Origin: Ahaetulla prasina
Taxonomy: Eukaryota; Chordata; Lepidosauria; Squamata; Colubridae
Direction of reading: 5' to 3'
NCBI RefSeq assembly: GCF_028640845.1
Contig: NC_080540.1
Span: 163,129,438 to 163,193,437 of the forward strand
Length of the DNA: 64,000 nucleotides
A program made the translations under genes and the position numbers. Below, piece after piece: positions 32,715-43,110 of this stretch. Below the pieces are notes generated by a model that ran no database searches, was not told where the DNA came from, and saw nothing but the letters and a program-made list of their open reading frames with translations. Position 1 is the stretch's first letter. Each line of letters begins with the position of its first letter.

Positions 32715-35537
32715 TGACATGTTATCAAACAGAGAATTTATTTACGTTTTCACACTGTTCTTCTATTTGCTAATAAAGCAGCTAGACTGTGGAATCCCTA
32801 CCAAACTGGATAGGAAGGAGTGCCAGAGTGTGCAAATTCAAAGGGCTTCTAGAAGCAGACATGTCAAATTTCCTATTTTCCAGGCTTGCCATTACAAACA
32901 CGTTTGTATCAGAAGAATCAATATTTTGGATATTGTGAACCCGCGCCATTGTTTATTTTTATGTTATAACCGGCTTGCTGAATTGGCCGCGGGAACAAAA
33001 GTGCAAACTCATTGTGCCGATTGAAGCTTTGTGCATGTGTAATCCGGGTTTAACACCAATCAAGTGGAAAAGAAACTTGTAGTTAATTCAGAAACTATGC
33101 CATTCCATCGCGCACAATCACAGATATTTTCTACAGTTCAAAGACAGGAGTGTGGGGGGAGAACAGCGAGTAGCCAGAATCAGTCTTACTTTTTCCTGCC
33201 AAATGAAAATGGGGCCTCCGTCTCTTGGCCTATTTCAAACCCTCAGAAGAAACTTTGTCTCATAAAATGCTACGGCTGCTGGGAGATTTCACTGCCCTGC
33301 CAATTGAACAGAGCGTAAATCTACGAAGCTCTGGACATTAACAGCCTGAGAACTCCATGCTCCCAAAGCACAAATTAACAACTTCCCATTTGGCTATCAG
33401 TGGCATCCCAGGGTGTGAGAGTGCTTAACAAGTGATTTGGGAGAAAAAAAGTGAGGAAGCCAAGGGAATCCTACAAAGCGTAATTTACAGACAGGCAGTT
33501 CCTCAGCAGGCAGACAGAACGATCCTAGCCACGAATGTCTAGGGTACAACTTTATTTGTCCTTCTGAAGAAAAAGTACTCTCAGGAAAACGTACACCCTC
33601 CGTCTCTGGATGGAGATGGAAGGCAGAGTTGGAAAGAAAACGTTTTGGCCATTTTATAGTGGAGAACTAAAACAAATGTCCTCCAAAGACTATTAAATAT
33701 TACCCAAAGAGAATATAAACCTGTCAGAGCAGCTTCTCTTTTTCATACTCCCTGAAGAATTACATTCCAAAACGGATACACCCTCTTGAGAGGGGTTTAC
33801 CATGAGGAGGACCCTAATACAATTCCTGTAATACAAGGTCCTGATTTTAGAATTAACTTCCTGTTAGGTTGCAACTGGTGCTGAGCCAATTACAGGGGCA
33901 ATTTGCCCAGCCCTAAATTTCTGCTACTATGCCAATCTATTTGGTATTTGTGTTTTGTTACATAGTTTTGTGGCGATGGAGTTCTAGCTGTTTTGTGTTT
34001 TTGAAGATGTGGGAATTGGGGGAGCAATGTGTTTACAAGATGGCAATTTAACGGAGGTTACCGCCAAGTTATTTTATTGAAATGTGTTTTAATTCATCGC
34101 TTCCCTTCCTTTGGGATTGTTTTTAATAAATGAAAAGTGATATACCTTTTATGATTTTTAAAAAAAAAACTTATTAGATGTAACGCCATGCAAGATAATG
34201 CAGCCTGTGAGTGTCTTGTCAGTTGCTTCAATCGGGGTGGGGGGTGGGGGGGGTGCCCGCCTGTTGATTTATAACAAGATTATTTGAAGAAGCTAAAAAA
34301 GGATTCTGACTTGTAGCATTTCCATAGTGGGAACCATAAGAAATGGTTTTGTCTCCAAATGAAGCACAGCTTGGTAATTAAGATGGCAACTTCAATTCAC
34401 ATATGCTGATCAACCCAATACTATGTATACTGCTTGTGGGAGCAATCAATAGCTGGTTTCACCCTCTTTGGTATCTATCTGCAAACACAACAGCTACAAT
34501 GGCTGCAAATTACAATAGTTGAAGAGTCCACACATCTGGAGAACATCTGATCAGCTTTTTTTTTTTTTTGCACCTGTGTCTTATTGTTAGATTTTGTGTG
34601 TCTAGCATTTCAAAAGTCCAAATTCTTCCACATGTGATTTGAGGACATTGGAAGCTAAAGTAAAAGAATCAAGGTAATTCCTCTTGAACTTTGCTTTTCT
34701 GGCAACCCCACCCTCAAAGAGAAGTAGCTACATATGGAGACAACCCAAGGGGACACACTTTGAAGTAACATGGCAGCCCAAGAACTTCGGGAGATATTTC
34801 ACTCATTCTAACGTAGATTGGAAAGCATCCTTTTCAAATATTTGGCCTGGTCTTATTGCACAGTTGGTTTTCAATTCTCATTTTCATGCACACGTATGCT
34901 GTTTCAACATAGTTGTGCCTTTTCTCATTGTGTCTGCCTAGGCCTGATTGCTTTCTGATATACTAGGATAGCGAGACAGCTTCAGCATGCATAACAATCT
35001 TTAGAGTAAACAGAATAGAAAACAGTGACAGAATTCGGAATTTTCTAAGCCCCCGATGCCTGGGGTCCCCCAAGACCATCTGAGAGATCTGGAAAATCAA
35101 AATTATTTTTCAGATACTGAAGATATTTGCAGAACTTTAATGTCATTGTTTTCCACTATTATTTTTATTTGTTAAAAAGGGGGCTATTCAGGAAAAATAT
35201 GTTGGGTTATATCTAAAGGATTTTTAATAATTCAATAAATATTCTATAAATGCATCAGTTTTATTTTTAATAAAATTAATGTATTTTTTAAATATTATAT
35301 AAATATTAATATAATCCATTCAAGCAAAAGCTTTTTTGGGGTCCTAAATAATTTTTAAAAGAGAGGAGATCAAGAAGTTTAAGAAACACTGCTCTAGACT
35401 GACATACTTGGTTCATCTAATAAATGAATTAATCCCAATCCTAAAACCAAAGCTATAATGTCGTGGCCAAAATACATAATATGGTTTCAACAAACTGGTT
35501 CACGCAATAGATTAAATCCATAGTTAGATCTCTGGAA
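32715..35537. other. SMUG1 intron 1, no feature recognised
   Basis: The longest stretch of the intron with no recognised repeat. It contains a G-rich run at 34225-34250 and a T run at 34557-34569. Small frames only. Confidence 0.45.
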
Positions 35538-35785
35538 AAACAGTCAATTTGGTATAGTGATTAAGGTGTTGGCTTAAAAACCAAGAGACTGTAAGTTCCA
35601 GTCCCACCATAGGCAGCAAAGTCAACTGGGTGACCTTGAGTCAATCACATTCTCTCTCAGCCCAACCCACCTTAAAAGGTTGTTGTTGAGGGAAAAATAG
35701 AAGGGAGTATCAGATATGTTTGCTGCCTTGAGTTACTTATAAGTAACAAAGGTGGAATAAAAATCTAATAAATAAGTAAATGTTG
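35538..35785 (+). mobile_element. tRNA-derived SINE
   Basis: TTTGGTATAGTGATTAAGGT (A box area) and GTAAGTTCCAGTCCCACCAT (B box) precede AGTCAACTGGGTGACCTTGA and TCTCTCAGCCCAACCCACCT. The tail TACTTATAAGTAACAAAGGT then A-rich sequence closes it. It is the most complete uninterrupted copy of this family here. Confidence 0.8.
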
Positions 35786-37044
35786 TGCACATTCTAATGT
35801 ACTATGCAGCTCCTTTCTAGCTGTGGAGGTATCCCAACTCATGGGAATTTTGCACCTCACAAGACTCAGCAAAATATGACAGCACAAAACAAGGCACTTT
35901 CAGTCTTAAAAGAATTTGGGTTTTCATTTAACGATGATACAAACATGCCAGGCCATATATCTTTTTTTTTCCTGTTGCATCCTTATGACACTGCCTTACT
36001 CTTGTCCCCAACTCCTGGGTAAGCAGCCAACTGCTAGAAAATTTAAAGAAAACTTTCCCCCCTTCTTCAAGCACTATCCAAGGACAAACTCAAGGTGAAG
36101 GAAGCCCATTAGACTTTGTCAGCTATTATTTTGGAGGGAATGCCAGGTGACCAGCAGTGGAAAAAGAGATAATAGAAGCAGGCTAGGGATCAGCAGTGGG
36201 ATCAGCAAATTTCATGCCACTATAGTTTTCTGCTAACTCAAGGAGGGCAGAGAGCATGTTAAACAGAAGTGGGGAAAGGCCTCTACATGTCCAATTCTGT
36301 GGCCTTGAAATGATAAAAAGGCTGGGTTTTTTTTCTGAAAAAGAACCAATTTTATGATAATGGGTTGGGAGTTTTAAAGATTTCAGTGTTTTGATTTGTT
36401 TTTGGGTGGCTTTGAAGAAAATCAAACTTATGTATGTAGAATTTATAATAACTTTACAGTTTGTAGACATAAAAACATCAAGAGTTGATTTCTCAAATGT
36501 AAAATGTTCAATTTTTTTGGGAAATTTGTTTATGTTTGACAAATCTTTAAAAAGCTCCATGAAGTTTTTTTGCATTAATAACCAAGTAGATCAGAGTATC
36601 AACCAGCACCCCATAAACCTTAGTGACAGTTTTAGGGGAGACAGTAGCTAGTAGTCTCGAAAGAAGCTTCAAAAAGCTAAGAGCCCAATCTATAAAACCA
36701 ACAAGGCTATAGTTAAGTCATTTTAAAGAAGGATTATGTCACAAGACTATTTTGTAGAGTTACCAAGGTCTGCAAGCAGACTGTTCCTATCACAAGGCAG
36801 TATAAAACTGTCTATTAAAGAGCTGGTGCCTGAATTGTCTTTTTCCTTCTTCTCTTTTCCTCCTTCATCATCTCTCCATAAGTCATAAACCTAAGAGCAA
36901 GTAATAAATTATTTCGGATATCCAAGTCAAAGAAAATCACAGCTTCCTAGATTTTGGTTGAATTGAACAAGGAATGTAGTCGATGTGACTTTTTTCCTGA
37001 ATAGCTGTTGTACCCAGTACAACTCTGTACTCTATCGTATAGAG
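35786..37044. other. SMUG1 intron 1, no feature recognised
   Basis: Unique-looking sequence. A 130-codon minus frame at 36183-36575 has no motif and is AT-rich, so it is likely chance. Confidence 0.45.
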
Positions 37045-37164
37045 CAGGGGTCTCCAACCTTGGCAACTTTTAAGATTTGTGGACTTCAACTCCCAGAGTT
37101 CCTCAGCCAGCTTTGGAAGTTGAAGTCGACAAGTCTTAAAAGTTGCCAAGGTTGGAGACCCCCG
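37045..37164. mobile_element. MITE-D fold-back element
   Basis: The whole element is an inverted repeat. Left arm CAGGGGTCTCCAACCTTGGC, right arm GCCAAGGTTGGAGACCCCCG, with ACTTCAACTCCCAGAG in the left arm answered by TTGAAGTCGACAAGTC in the right. The flanks (GTATAGAG and ATATAGCG) resemble an eroded 8-bp duplication. Confidence 0.85.
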
Positions 37165-37734
37165 ATATAGCGCAACTCTGAACAGAGTTCACCCAGAGGA
37201 AAGTTCAGCTAAGCTCAAGACAGCATGACTTGCTCTATAACATAGGCAATCACCATCCATATTGAGGCTGGGTCTGGATAATGGGAGTTTTACCCAGTAA
37301 CTTTGCTGTTAACGTATTGATACCGCTGCTCCAGACCATATGATAGCATCTTGCCAAACTGGGATAATTCAGTCAGCAATTTCCCCACCCATCTGTTTTC
37401 TTAGTATCTTTTCCTTAACCCTGACGGAAGAGCTTGGACTAATGCAAAAACGTGCAATAGTGACATCAAAGAGGAACAATAACAGTTCATTTATCTGCAA
37501 GGCATTTTGAGAAGGTACTTCAGCACATCTGAAGTCTCCAGTAATCCAATTTAAGGAAGACGGCCAGCCACCAACTATCTACTTGTATCCCTGACAAAGA
37601 ACTTTCAGAGTTTTCAGGGGCCATTTACTCCAAATTAACAGGTGTTTGAGATAAAGAACAGATTTTCATGCAGAGGCAAGACCCAAAGGCCGGACTTATA
37701 ATCATGGGATGTACCCGTGTATACTAGTGTTATC

Positions 37735-37850
37735 TTTTAGGTATCTTTTCTTTTATGTACACTGAAAGCGTATGCACCAAGACAAATTCCTTGACTGTCC
37801 AATCACACTTGGCCTATAAAAAATTATATTCTATTCTATTATGTCAAAAT
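37735..37850 (+). mobile_element. CR1-L3-like LINE 3' tip
   Basis: TGTACACTGAAAGCGTATGC, ACCAAGACAAATTCCTTGAC and CAATCACACTTGGCCTATAA are followed by TTCTATTCTATT, the start of the pentanucleotide tail. It is a short remnant of the family at 38.76 kb. Confidence 0.78.
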
Positions 37851-37868
37851 ACTTTGCTCCATATAGAA

Positions 37869-38003
37869 CAGGGCTCTCCAGCCTTGACAACTTTAAGACT
37901 TGTGGACTTCAACTCCCAGAATTCCTCAGCCAGCTTTGCTGACTGAGGGATTCTGGGAGTTGAAGTCCACAAGTCTTAAAGTTGTCAAGGCTGGAGACTC
38001 CTG
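37869..38003. mobile_element. MITE-D fold-back element with perfect target duplication
   Basis: The left arm GGGCTCTCCAGCCTTGACAA and right arm TTGTCAAGGCTGGAGACTCC are inverted. ATATAGAA flanks both ends exactly (37861-37868 and 38004-38011). It lies in SMUG1 intron 1, about 230 bases inside the first donor. Confidence 0.92.
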
Positions 38004-38232
38004 ATATAGAAAACCACGTTGCGTTCTTCCCGTGGCCAGATTTCCCAGCCCTCCCAGTAGAAGAATAACTTTGCCAGCCACGAGCAAAAGCAAAGCAATC
38101 GCTGAGAGAAGGAAAAGCAAAGATCGCCCTCCTGCTTCTCCTCCCTGCTGCCGCCCCACGTTTCTCAGAACCGCCCGCCGCTCTTCCCCCCACCCCCTGC
38201 TTTTCTCAAGGCCGTCTTCTACGGACACTCAC

Positions 38233-38266
38233 CAGCGATCTCTGCATCGGGCCATCTACGTAACAT
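38233..38266 (-). CDS. SMUG1: SMUG1 probable first coding exon (11 codons plus 1 base)
   Basis: On the minus strand an ATG at 38266 (G at -3) opens a short reading frame that ends at a consensus donor, CTG followed by GTGAGT, at 38233. It leaves one base, which joins the GT at the start of the exon at 28397 to make a Gly codon and stays in frame. The joined protein is then 275 residues, close to the 270 of human. The catalytic Asn (90) and His (244) are both five residues later than in human, which fits a small N-terminal length difference. The exon lies in a GC-rich patch with promoter motifs. This exon is an inference from splice signals, phase and position. Another ATG seven codons downstream is out of frame. 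The alternative is a non-coding first exon with translation starting at 28383. Confidence 0.6.
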
Positions 38267-38380
38267 TTCCTGTGCGGTGGCGGTGGATGGTGGCTGCTGG
38301 GAGTTGTAGTTTAAAAGAAAAGAACAATGACGACCAGTTGAGGGGGCTGTTCCTTCTTCGAACTACAACTCCCGATAAAC
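38267..38380 (-). promoter_or_regulatory. SMUG1: SMUG1 promoter/5'UTR region with two inverted ZNF143-like motifs
   Basis: The region upstream of the first exon holds ACTACAACTCCC twice. One copy is on the minus strand at 38297-38311 and the other on the plus strand at 38361-38374. This matches the ZNF143/THAP11 type of motif, which is common near transcription starts of housekeeping genes. The flanking DNA at about 38030-38310 is much richer in G+C and CpG than the rest of the window, and a GGGGCGGG Sp1-like site is at 38468. No TATA box is seen. The exact start of transcription cannot be read from the sequence. Confidence 0.55.
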
Positions 38381-38756
38381 TCTAGAGAGGAAAAAAAAAT
38401 TAAAAAAAATAAAAAGAGCTTCCGACATTTCTGGAGAACGTCATTTTTGCAGGGAATGAGACCTAGAGGGGCGGGTAGCATTAGAATGGGTGATCTTTGT
38501 GCAAATAAAAGAGCAGGGCTTAAACATGTGCAGAGTACCTGTTCCATATTCTATTCATTCCTGCATCATTATGGGTTTTTTTTTAAAAAAAAAAATTATG
38601 TCCCACGATGATGTCTCCTTTCTTATTCATTCAGTTCCCCAAAGAACTGTTCTTGGGGTCTTTCAAGATCATAATAACTTTTAAACTTTTTTAAAAGAAC
38701 TGCAGAAAAAAGAATTGCTACCAACTGCCTTCCATTGAGAACCTCTATACTTCACA

Positions 38757-39275
38757 AATCAAAAAGAGGGCTGTGAAAATATTTACAGACCCCTCACATC
38801 CTGGACATAAATTGTTTCAACTCCTACCCTCAAAATGACTCTATAGAGCACTGTACAGAACAACTAGACACAAGGACAGTATTTCCTCCGAATGCCATCA
38901 CTCTGCTAAACAATTAATTCCCTCAACACTGTGTCAAACTATTTACTAAATCTGCACTATTATTAATCTTCTCATCTACCCATCTCCTTCCACTTATGAC
39001 TGTAACTTTGTTGCTTATATCCTTACAATTTATACTGTAATTGATTGTTTCCTGATTGCTTAATTGTATCCTATGACTATCATTAAGTGTTGTATCATTA
39101 AGTGTTAAATTTGTACCCTATGACTATCATTAAGTGTTGTAGGTATTGTAAGTGTTGTACCTTGACAAAGGTATCTTTTCTTTTATGTACACTGAGAGCA
39201 TATGCACCAAGACAAATTCCTTGTATGTCCAAACGCACTTGGCCAATAAAAAATCCTATTCTATTCTATTCTATT
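38757..39275 (+). mobile_element. CR1-L3-like LINE 3' part with (TATTC)n tail
   Basis: GAGGGCTGTGAAAATATTTA opens a stretch that carries the coded C-terminus and 3' UTR of the element (GACCCCTCACATCCTGGACA, CTATAGAGCACTGTACAGAA, CATCACTCTGCTAAACAATT). It ends GCACTTGGCCAATAAAAAAT then TATTCTATTCTATT. A tandem piece of the same 3' end follows at 39298-39400. Confidence 0.82.
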
Positions 39276-39297
39276 TAAATTAAATTTTAAATGTATC

Positions 39298-39400
39298 TTG
39301 TCTTTTTATGTATACTGAGACCATATGCACCAAAGACAAATTCCTTGTGTGTCCAATCACACTTGGCCAATAAAGAATTCTGTTCTGTTCTGTTCAACAA
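39298..39400 (+). mobile_element. CR1-L3-like LINE 3' tip, second piece
   Basis: ATGTATACTGAGACCATATG, CAAATTCCTTGTGTGTCCAA and CACTTGGCCAATAAAGAATT repeat the end of the preceding copy, with a (TGTTC)n variant of the tail. Confidence 0.75.
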
Positions 39401-41346
39401 TCCTCCTTATCCATCCATAACTGTGATGGTCTTTAATGTGAAACTATAATTTCCATACTGCACAGCATGCAAGAAGAGCCAATGAAGTTGTACTCAAGCA
39501 TAGCTGAAAGATCATGATGATGATATATAGAAAGCTGCTGTTCTTGTAAACACTGCTTACTAAGTCTATGGGCTTTACTTCTGAGTAGCCTCATATTCGC
39601 TTGCCATGTTTGTTGGCCATAAATTCTCAAGTGGCTTCCAATATACAGATTGCTTTAATTTCCCATGTCGGCGATGATGATAACAATTATAATTTCTTAA
39701 TGCAGACTCAGTCATTCTGAAGGGAGAGTTTTGAAATAAGAGAGACCTCTAAGCCTTCTGACTATAGATGGTTCTGCTCTTTATCCAGATTGAGCTTGAG
39801 GAAATTAAACCAGCTTCTCTTCTAATTCATTAATAACTACAGTAATTGAATGTTCTTGTTTAGACTATAATCTTACATACATGTATAATCAACAATAAAT
39901 GTGAAGAAGTCACATTGAGGAAATGCGAGTTTACTGTCAAGCGAGCATATGAAGGCTTCAGCTCTGCAGTCTGACACCATTCGTTTTATTCAGAATTCCT
40001 GCAGAGAACCATATGGGATGGCTGCTACATTTTATGCACATAAACTTGGATTCAATTCAGTAGTTTGACATCTGAACACCCGGGCTGTTTATGGGTGTTG
40101 TATAACTTTGTTTATATTTGCCTGTTTCTAAGCCTCTCTTTCTACACATTCTTTGATAATAGCAATCTGATAAAGTTTGTGAAGAAAAGACACAGAAATC
40201 CCCTGTTGTTTGATTTTGCACCACTCCCATACACTGTTATTGATAGATTTCATAATTTTCATCAGTATTTTTATCAAAGTATATTTATAATCCATAACTT
40301 AGGGACTCTATTTCCTATAGTAGGGATGTTCTATTTCCTACAGTAGTGACATTACTGTATCTCTACACACTTTTGTTGGCATCAATATGGAAATGGATTG
40401 TCATTGCCCTTTTTTTCAACTCAGTCGAGCCTACAATCCCACTGTTTTCCCCTCCAAATACTATTCAGACCTGACCTAGTTTAATTTCCAAATCCAGACA
40501 AGATCAACTAACTCACTGTGTCTCAACCTGGCGCCTGTAAAATTATTATGGATGGCTCCATGTTCACATGCTAACATAAAATAACTATTTTAAATATATC
40601 AAAAATATGGAAAATCTCCAAATTGCACAGGATTTTGACATTCTCATCCAGACTCACAAAAGTTGGGGCTAGGAAAATTAATGAGATTTAGCAATCCTAC
40701 AAGAAATTAATCTTGATTTTGACTACTAAAAATGGTATGGAAAGAAATGCAGCAACCCTATATTTTCAGCTCTGACTTTATAGTCCTCAAATACTTTAAG
40801 TAAATACAGATACAGTGGTCCGTGTAAAGGAAAAAGTTGGGAATCTCTGCAGTAACCATGAAAATAATCTGAATTCTGTTCAGATTATTCAGTATTCTGA
40901 TATCGCTTCATCTTTCTGCAACTGAAATTGTAGAGGAAACATTGATTAAGTACAAAATATGTGGCAAAGCCTCAGGAACACCTTATTTGAAAGAAAGGAA
41001 ATGAGCCACGCATCTTGAGCCAAGAAATGGGAAAATATTAAATTTTTACATTCCTGGACCAAATTGCCCCTTCCAACACTGGCTTCACACTTCACACATT
41101 GCAATAAATCATAGTGTACTGTAACCGTCTTGTTTGGTTTCATGAAAACCCAGCCACTGTAGTTTGCAAAGTATGGTTTATTATGTAGCATGTGTGAACG
41201 CACAAATGTGGTTTATTCAGTAAACCATAGCTAAACAAAGCATGATCAAATAGGATGGTTGTAGGAAATGAGGATATGTACTCTGCCTCAAACCCCTGAA
41301 AGAAAAGCGGATTAGAAATCAAGATTAAACAAACTACAATGTAGCA
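39401..41346. other. intergenic, no feature recognised
   Basis: AT-rich unique-looking sequence upstream of the SMUG1 promoter. No supported exon on either strand. Confidence 0.45.
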
Positions 41347-41480
41347 CAGGGGTGTTAAACTCGTGGCCAGAGGGCCAGATGCGTCACACGCTGGCCACGT
41401 CCACGCCTAGTTTAGCAAAGGAGAAAAACTCATGATACGTCACGTGATGCTGCCGTAACAATGCAAATTTGATACCCCTG
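41347..41480 (+). mobile_element. hAT-like MITE of the CAGGGGTGTCAAACTC type
   Basis: It starts CAGGGGTGTTAAACTCGTGG and ends AATTTGATACCCCTG. ATGTAGCA and ATGTAGAA flank it, an 8-bp duplication with one change. GGCCAGATGCGTCAC is shared with the copy at 63180. Confidence 0.85.
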
Positions 41481-41745
41481 ATGTAGAATGATATATGGCT
41501 TATGATTGTATTAATTTTGCTGTATGTGAACCCACTTGTGATGTAGGGTTACTTTTTGGTTGCAAAGTGGATTAGAGGATCCAGTGGTTAAATCCTTTGG
41601 GGCCAAAATCCAACCCCAAACTGTTTAAATTTAATTATTTATATTTTATGTAATTAATGATTCTGCATCAATGTTGGTTACAGTTTATGCAAATTTGTAA
41701 GAAACGGTTACAAAATCCAACTGTAGGAAAAATGGTTAATAGCCT

Positions 41746-42260
41746 ATGCAGATAATGTCAATAGATTTGTTCAGGGACATACTTTCTGCTCTGAGTGAGG
41801 ACTATGCAGTCAGTTCTCCAAACATTCTCTTCCCAGAGAAACTCCAGAGAATGGAAAACATGTTGATCCATACATACCACCTTCGTCTCCCTTGCATTCC
41901 TGAGAAATTCCCCACGCAGCCTGATAATGAGCAGAAGCGCTGGCTCTCCCTACTGTTTCTGTCGACAGTCAGGCCTTATCGGTTCTGTGTTGTAGCAGAC
42001 TCTGGCTCTCCCCACCCACAGGCCATTGTGTGGGGGATGCCTGCCACAAGTGGGTGTTTACAGGATCAGAGCTGCCACTCACTCTGAGACGCAAATATTT
42101 TGAAGGGGTAGATACCCTCTTGGCCTCTGGAGAGCAGCTTCTCTTAGTCTGGACAGCCCAAGGTAATGACAGCTCTGATGAGCAGAAGCTCATCTGGGCT
42201 CCCAATGATTCAACAAATGCTTTGCCTCTTAGACCGAGCCCTGCTGTCTTGGGTTAATAG
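41746..42260 (+). pseudogene. coding-like unidentified sequence, two frames
   Basis: A frame from 41746 (ATG at 41755) to about 42033 and an overlapping frame from about 42021 to 42257 both read like ordinary protein. They have mixed polar and hydrophobic residues, several Trp, and no low-complexity tracts, and the surrounding DNA matches none of the repeat families seen elsewhere in the window. The shift of frame near 42033 equals one missing base. A pyrimidine tract ending CCCACAG at 42020 and an AAG|GTAATG donor-like site at about 42161 would alternatively define a separate exon in the second frame. I do not recognise the family. It could be a degraded retrocopy, exons of a lineage-specific gene on the plus strand, or chance. 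Confidence 0.3.
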
Positions 42261-42934
42261 TGCTTATTGAGGGATAGCAGCGTTGGGAAAGGTCTCTGCT
42301 TGAGACCTCGGGATGCTGCCCAGCCCTCCTTTATCTATTCTCCCACAGACCTTGGGCTTCAGTTCCCATAGTTCCCAGCCAACAAGGTCAATACATTTTG
42401 TGTTATGGGTCCAATTCATCTGGAGGACATCAACTTGGGCGGGGGGAGTATAATATTAGCCACATAGGACTAGGCTGATTTACTTATTTAAAAAAATAAT
42501 CATCTGGTTTTGAAACAAAACACGTTTAGCTCTTCTATTCTACTGTACTTCTTTATTCTAGGTTTAGGAACGGAATCCAGTGTAGTGCTTAAACCGCCTT
42601 TTATATTTGCTCTGGTGATTTGGATGCTGTTAAAGGGAAAAGAGAAAGCTGACCCCTTCTGCAAAGCTCAGACATTTTTCTGTCCAGGAGGAGACAGGGA
42701 GCTTGTTTTCTCCCTCGAAGAAGTATGTGCCCATCAAAATTAGGAGTCTGTTATTCTAGAGAGATGCCTGCCTGCTTGTTTCATTAAATGTCCTCCATAG
42801 CATTCTTCATCTTGGAGTTACTATTCTTTAGACCTCTTTTTAGATTCACACAACATTATTTCATTTCAATGTGGAAAAACAGCTTGCAGTCATTTCTTCT
42901 AACTTCTCTACCTGATTTTAGAATTCAGTCTGCA
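42261..42934. other. no firm feature
   Basis: A pyrimidine tract ending CCCACAG at 42348 looks like a splice acceptor and could belong to the unidentified frame upstream. No coding sequence after it can be supported. Confidence 0.3.
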
Positions 42935-43110
42935 TGAAAGATAGAATAGAATAGAATAGAATAGAATAGAATAGAATAGAATAGAATAGAATAGAATAGA
43001 ATAGAATAGAATAGAATAGAATTTTTTTATTGGCCAAGTGTGATTGGACACACAAGGAATTTGTCTTGGTGCATACACTCTCAGTGTACATAAAAGAAAA
43101 GATTTTGAAG
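42935..43110 (-). mobile_element. CR1-L3-like LINE 3' tip with a long (GAATA)n array
   Basis: A nearly pure GAATA array spans 42944-43022. TTTTTTATTGGCCAAGTGTG and GGAATTTGTCTTGGTGCATA then CTCAGTGTACATAAAAGAAA follow, the reverse of the element end at 39.2 kb. The array is about 16 units. Confidence 0.85.

Noticed and set aside
37926..38228. 100-codon minus-strand frame with a leucine-rich, membrane-like stretch
   Set aside because: It runs through the first intron start of SMUG1 (donor at 38232) and into a MITE-D. Its openness follows from high G+C, and no family motif is seen.
38032..38385. 117-codon plus-strand frame over the SMUG1 promoter
   Set aside because: It is antisense to the first exon in GC-rich DNA, is Arg/Pro/Ser-rich, and has no recognisable domain.
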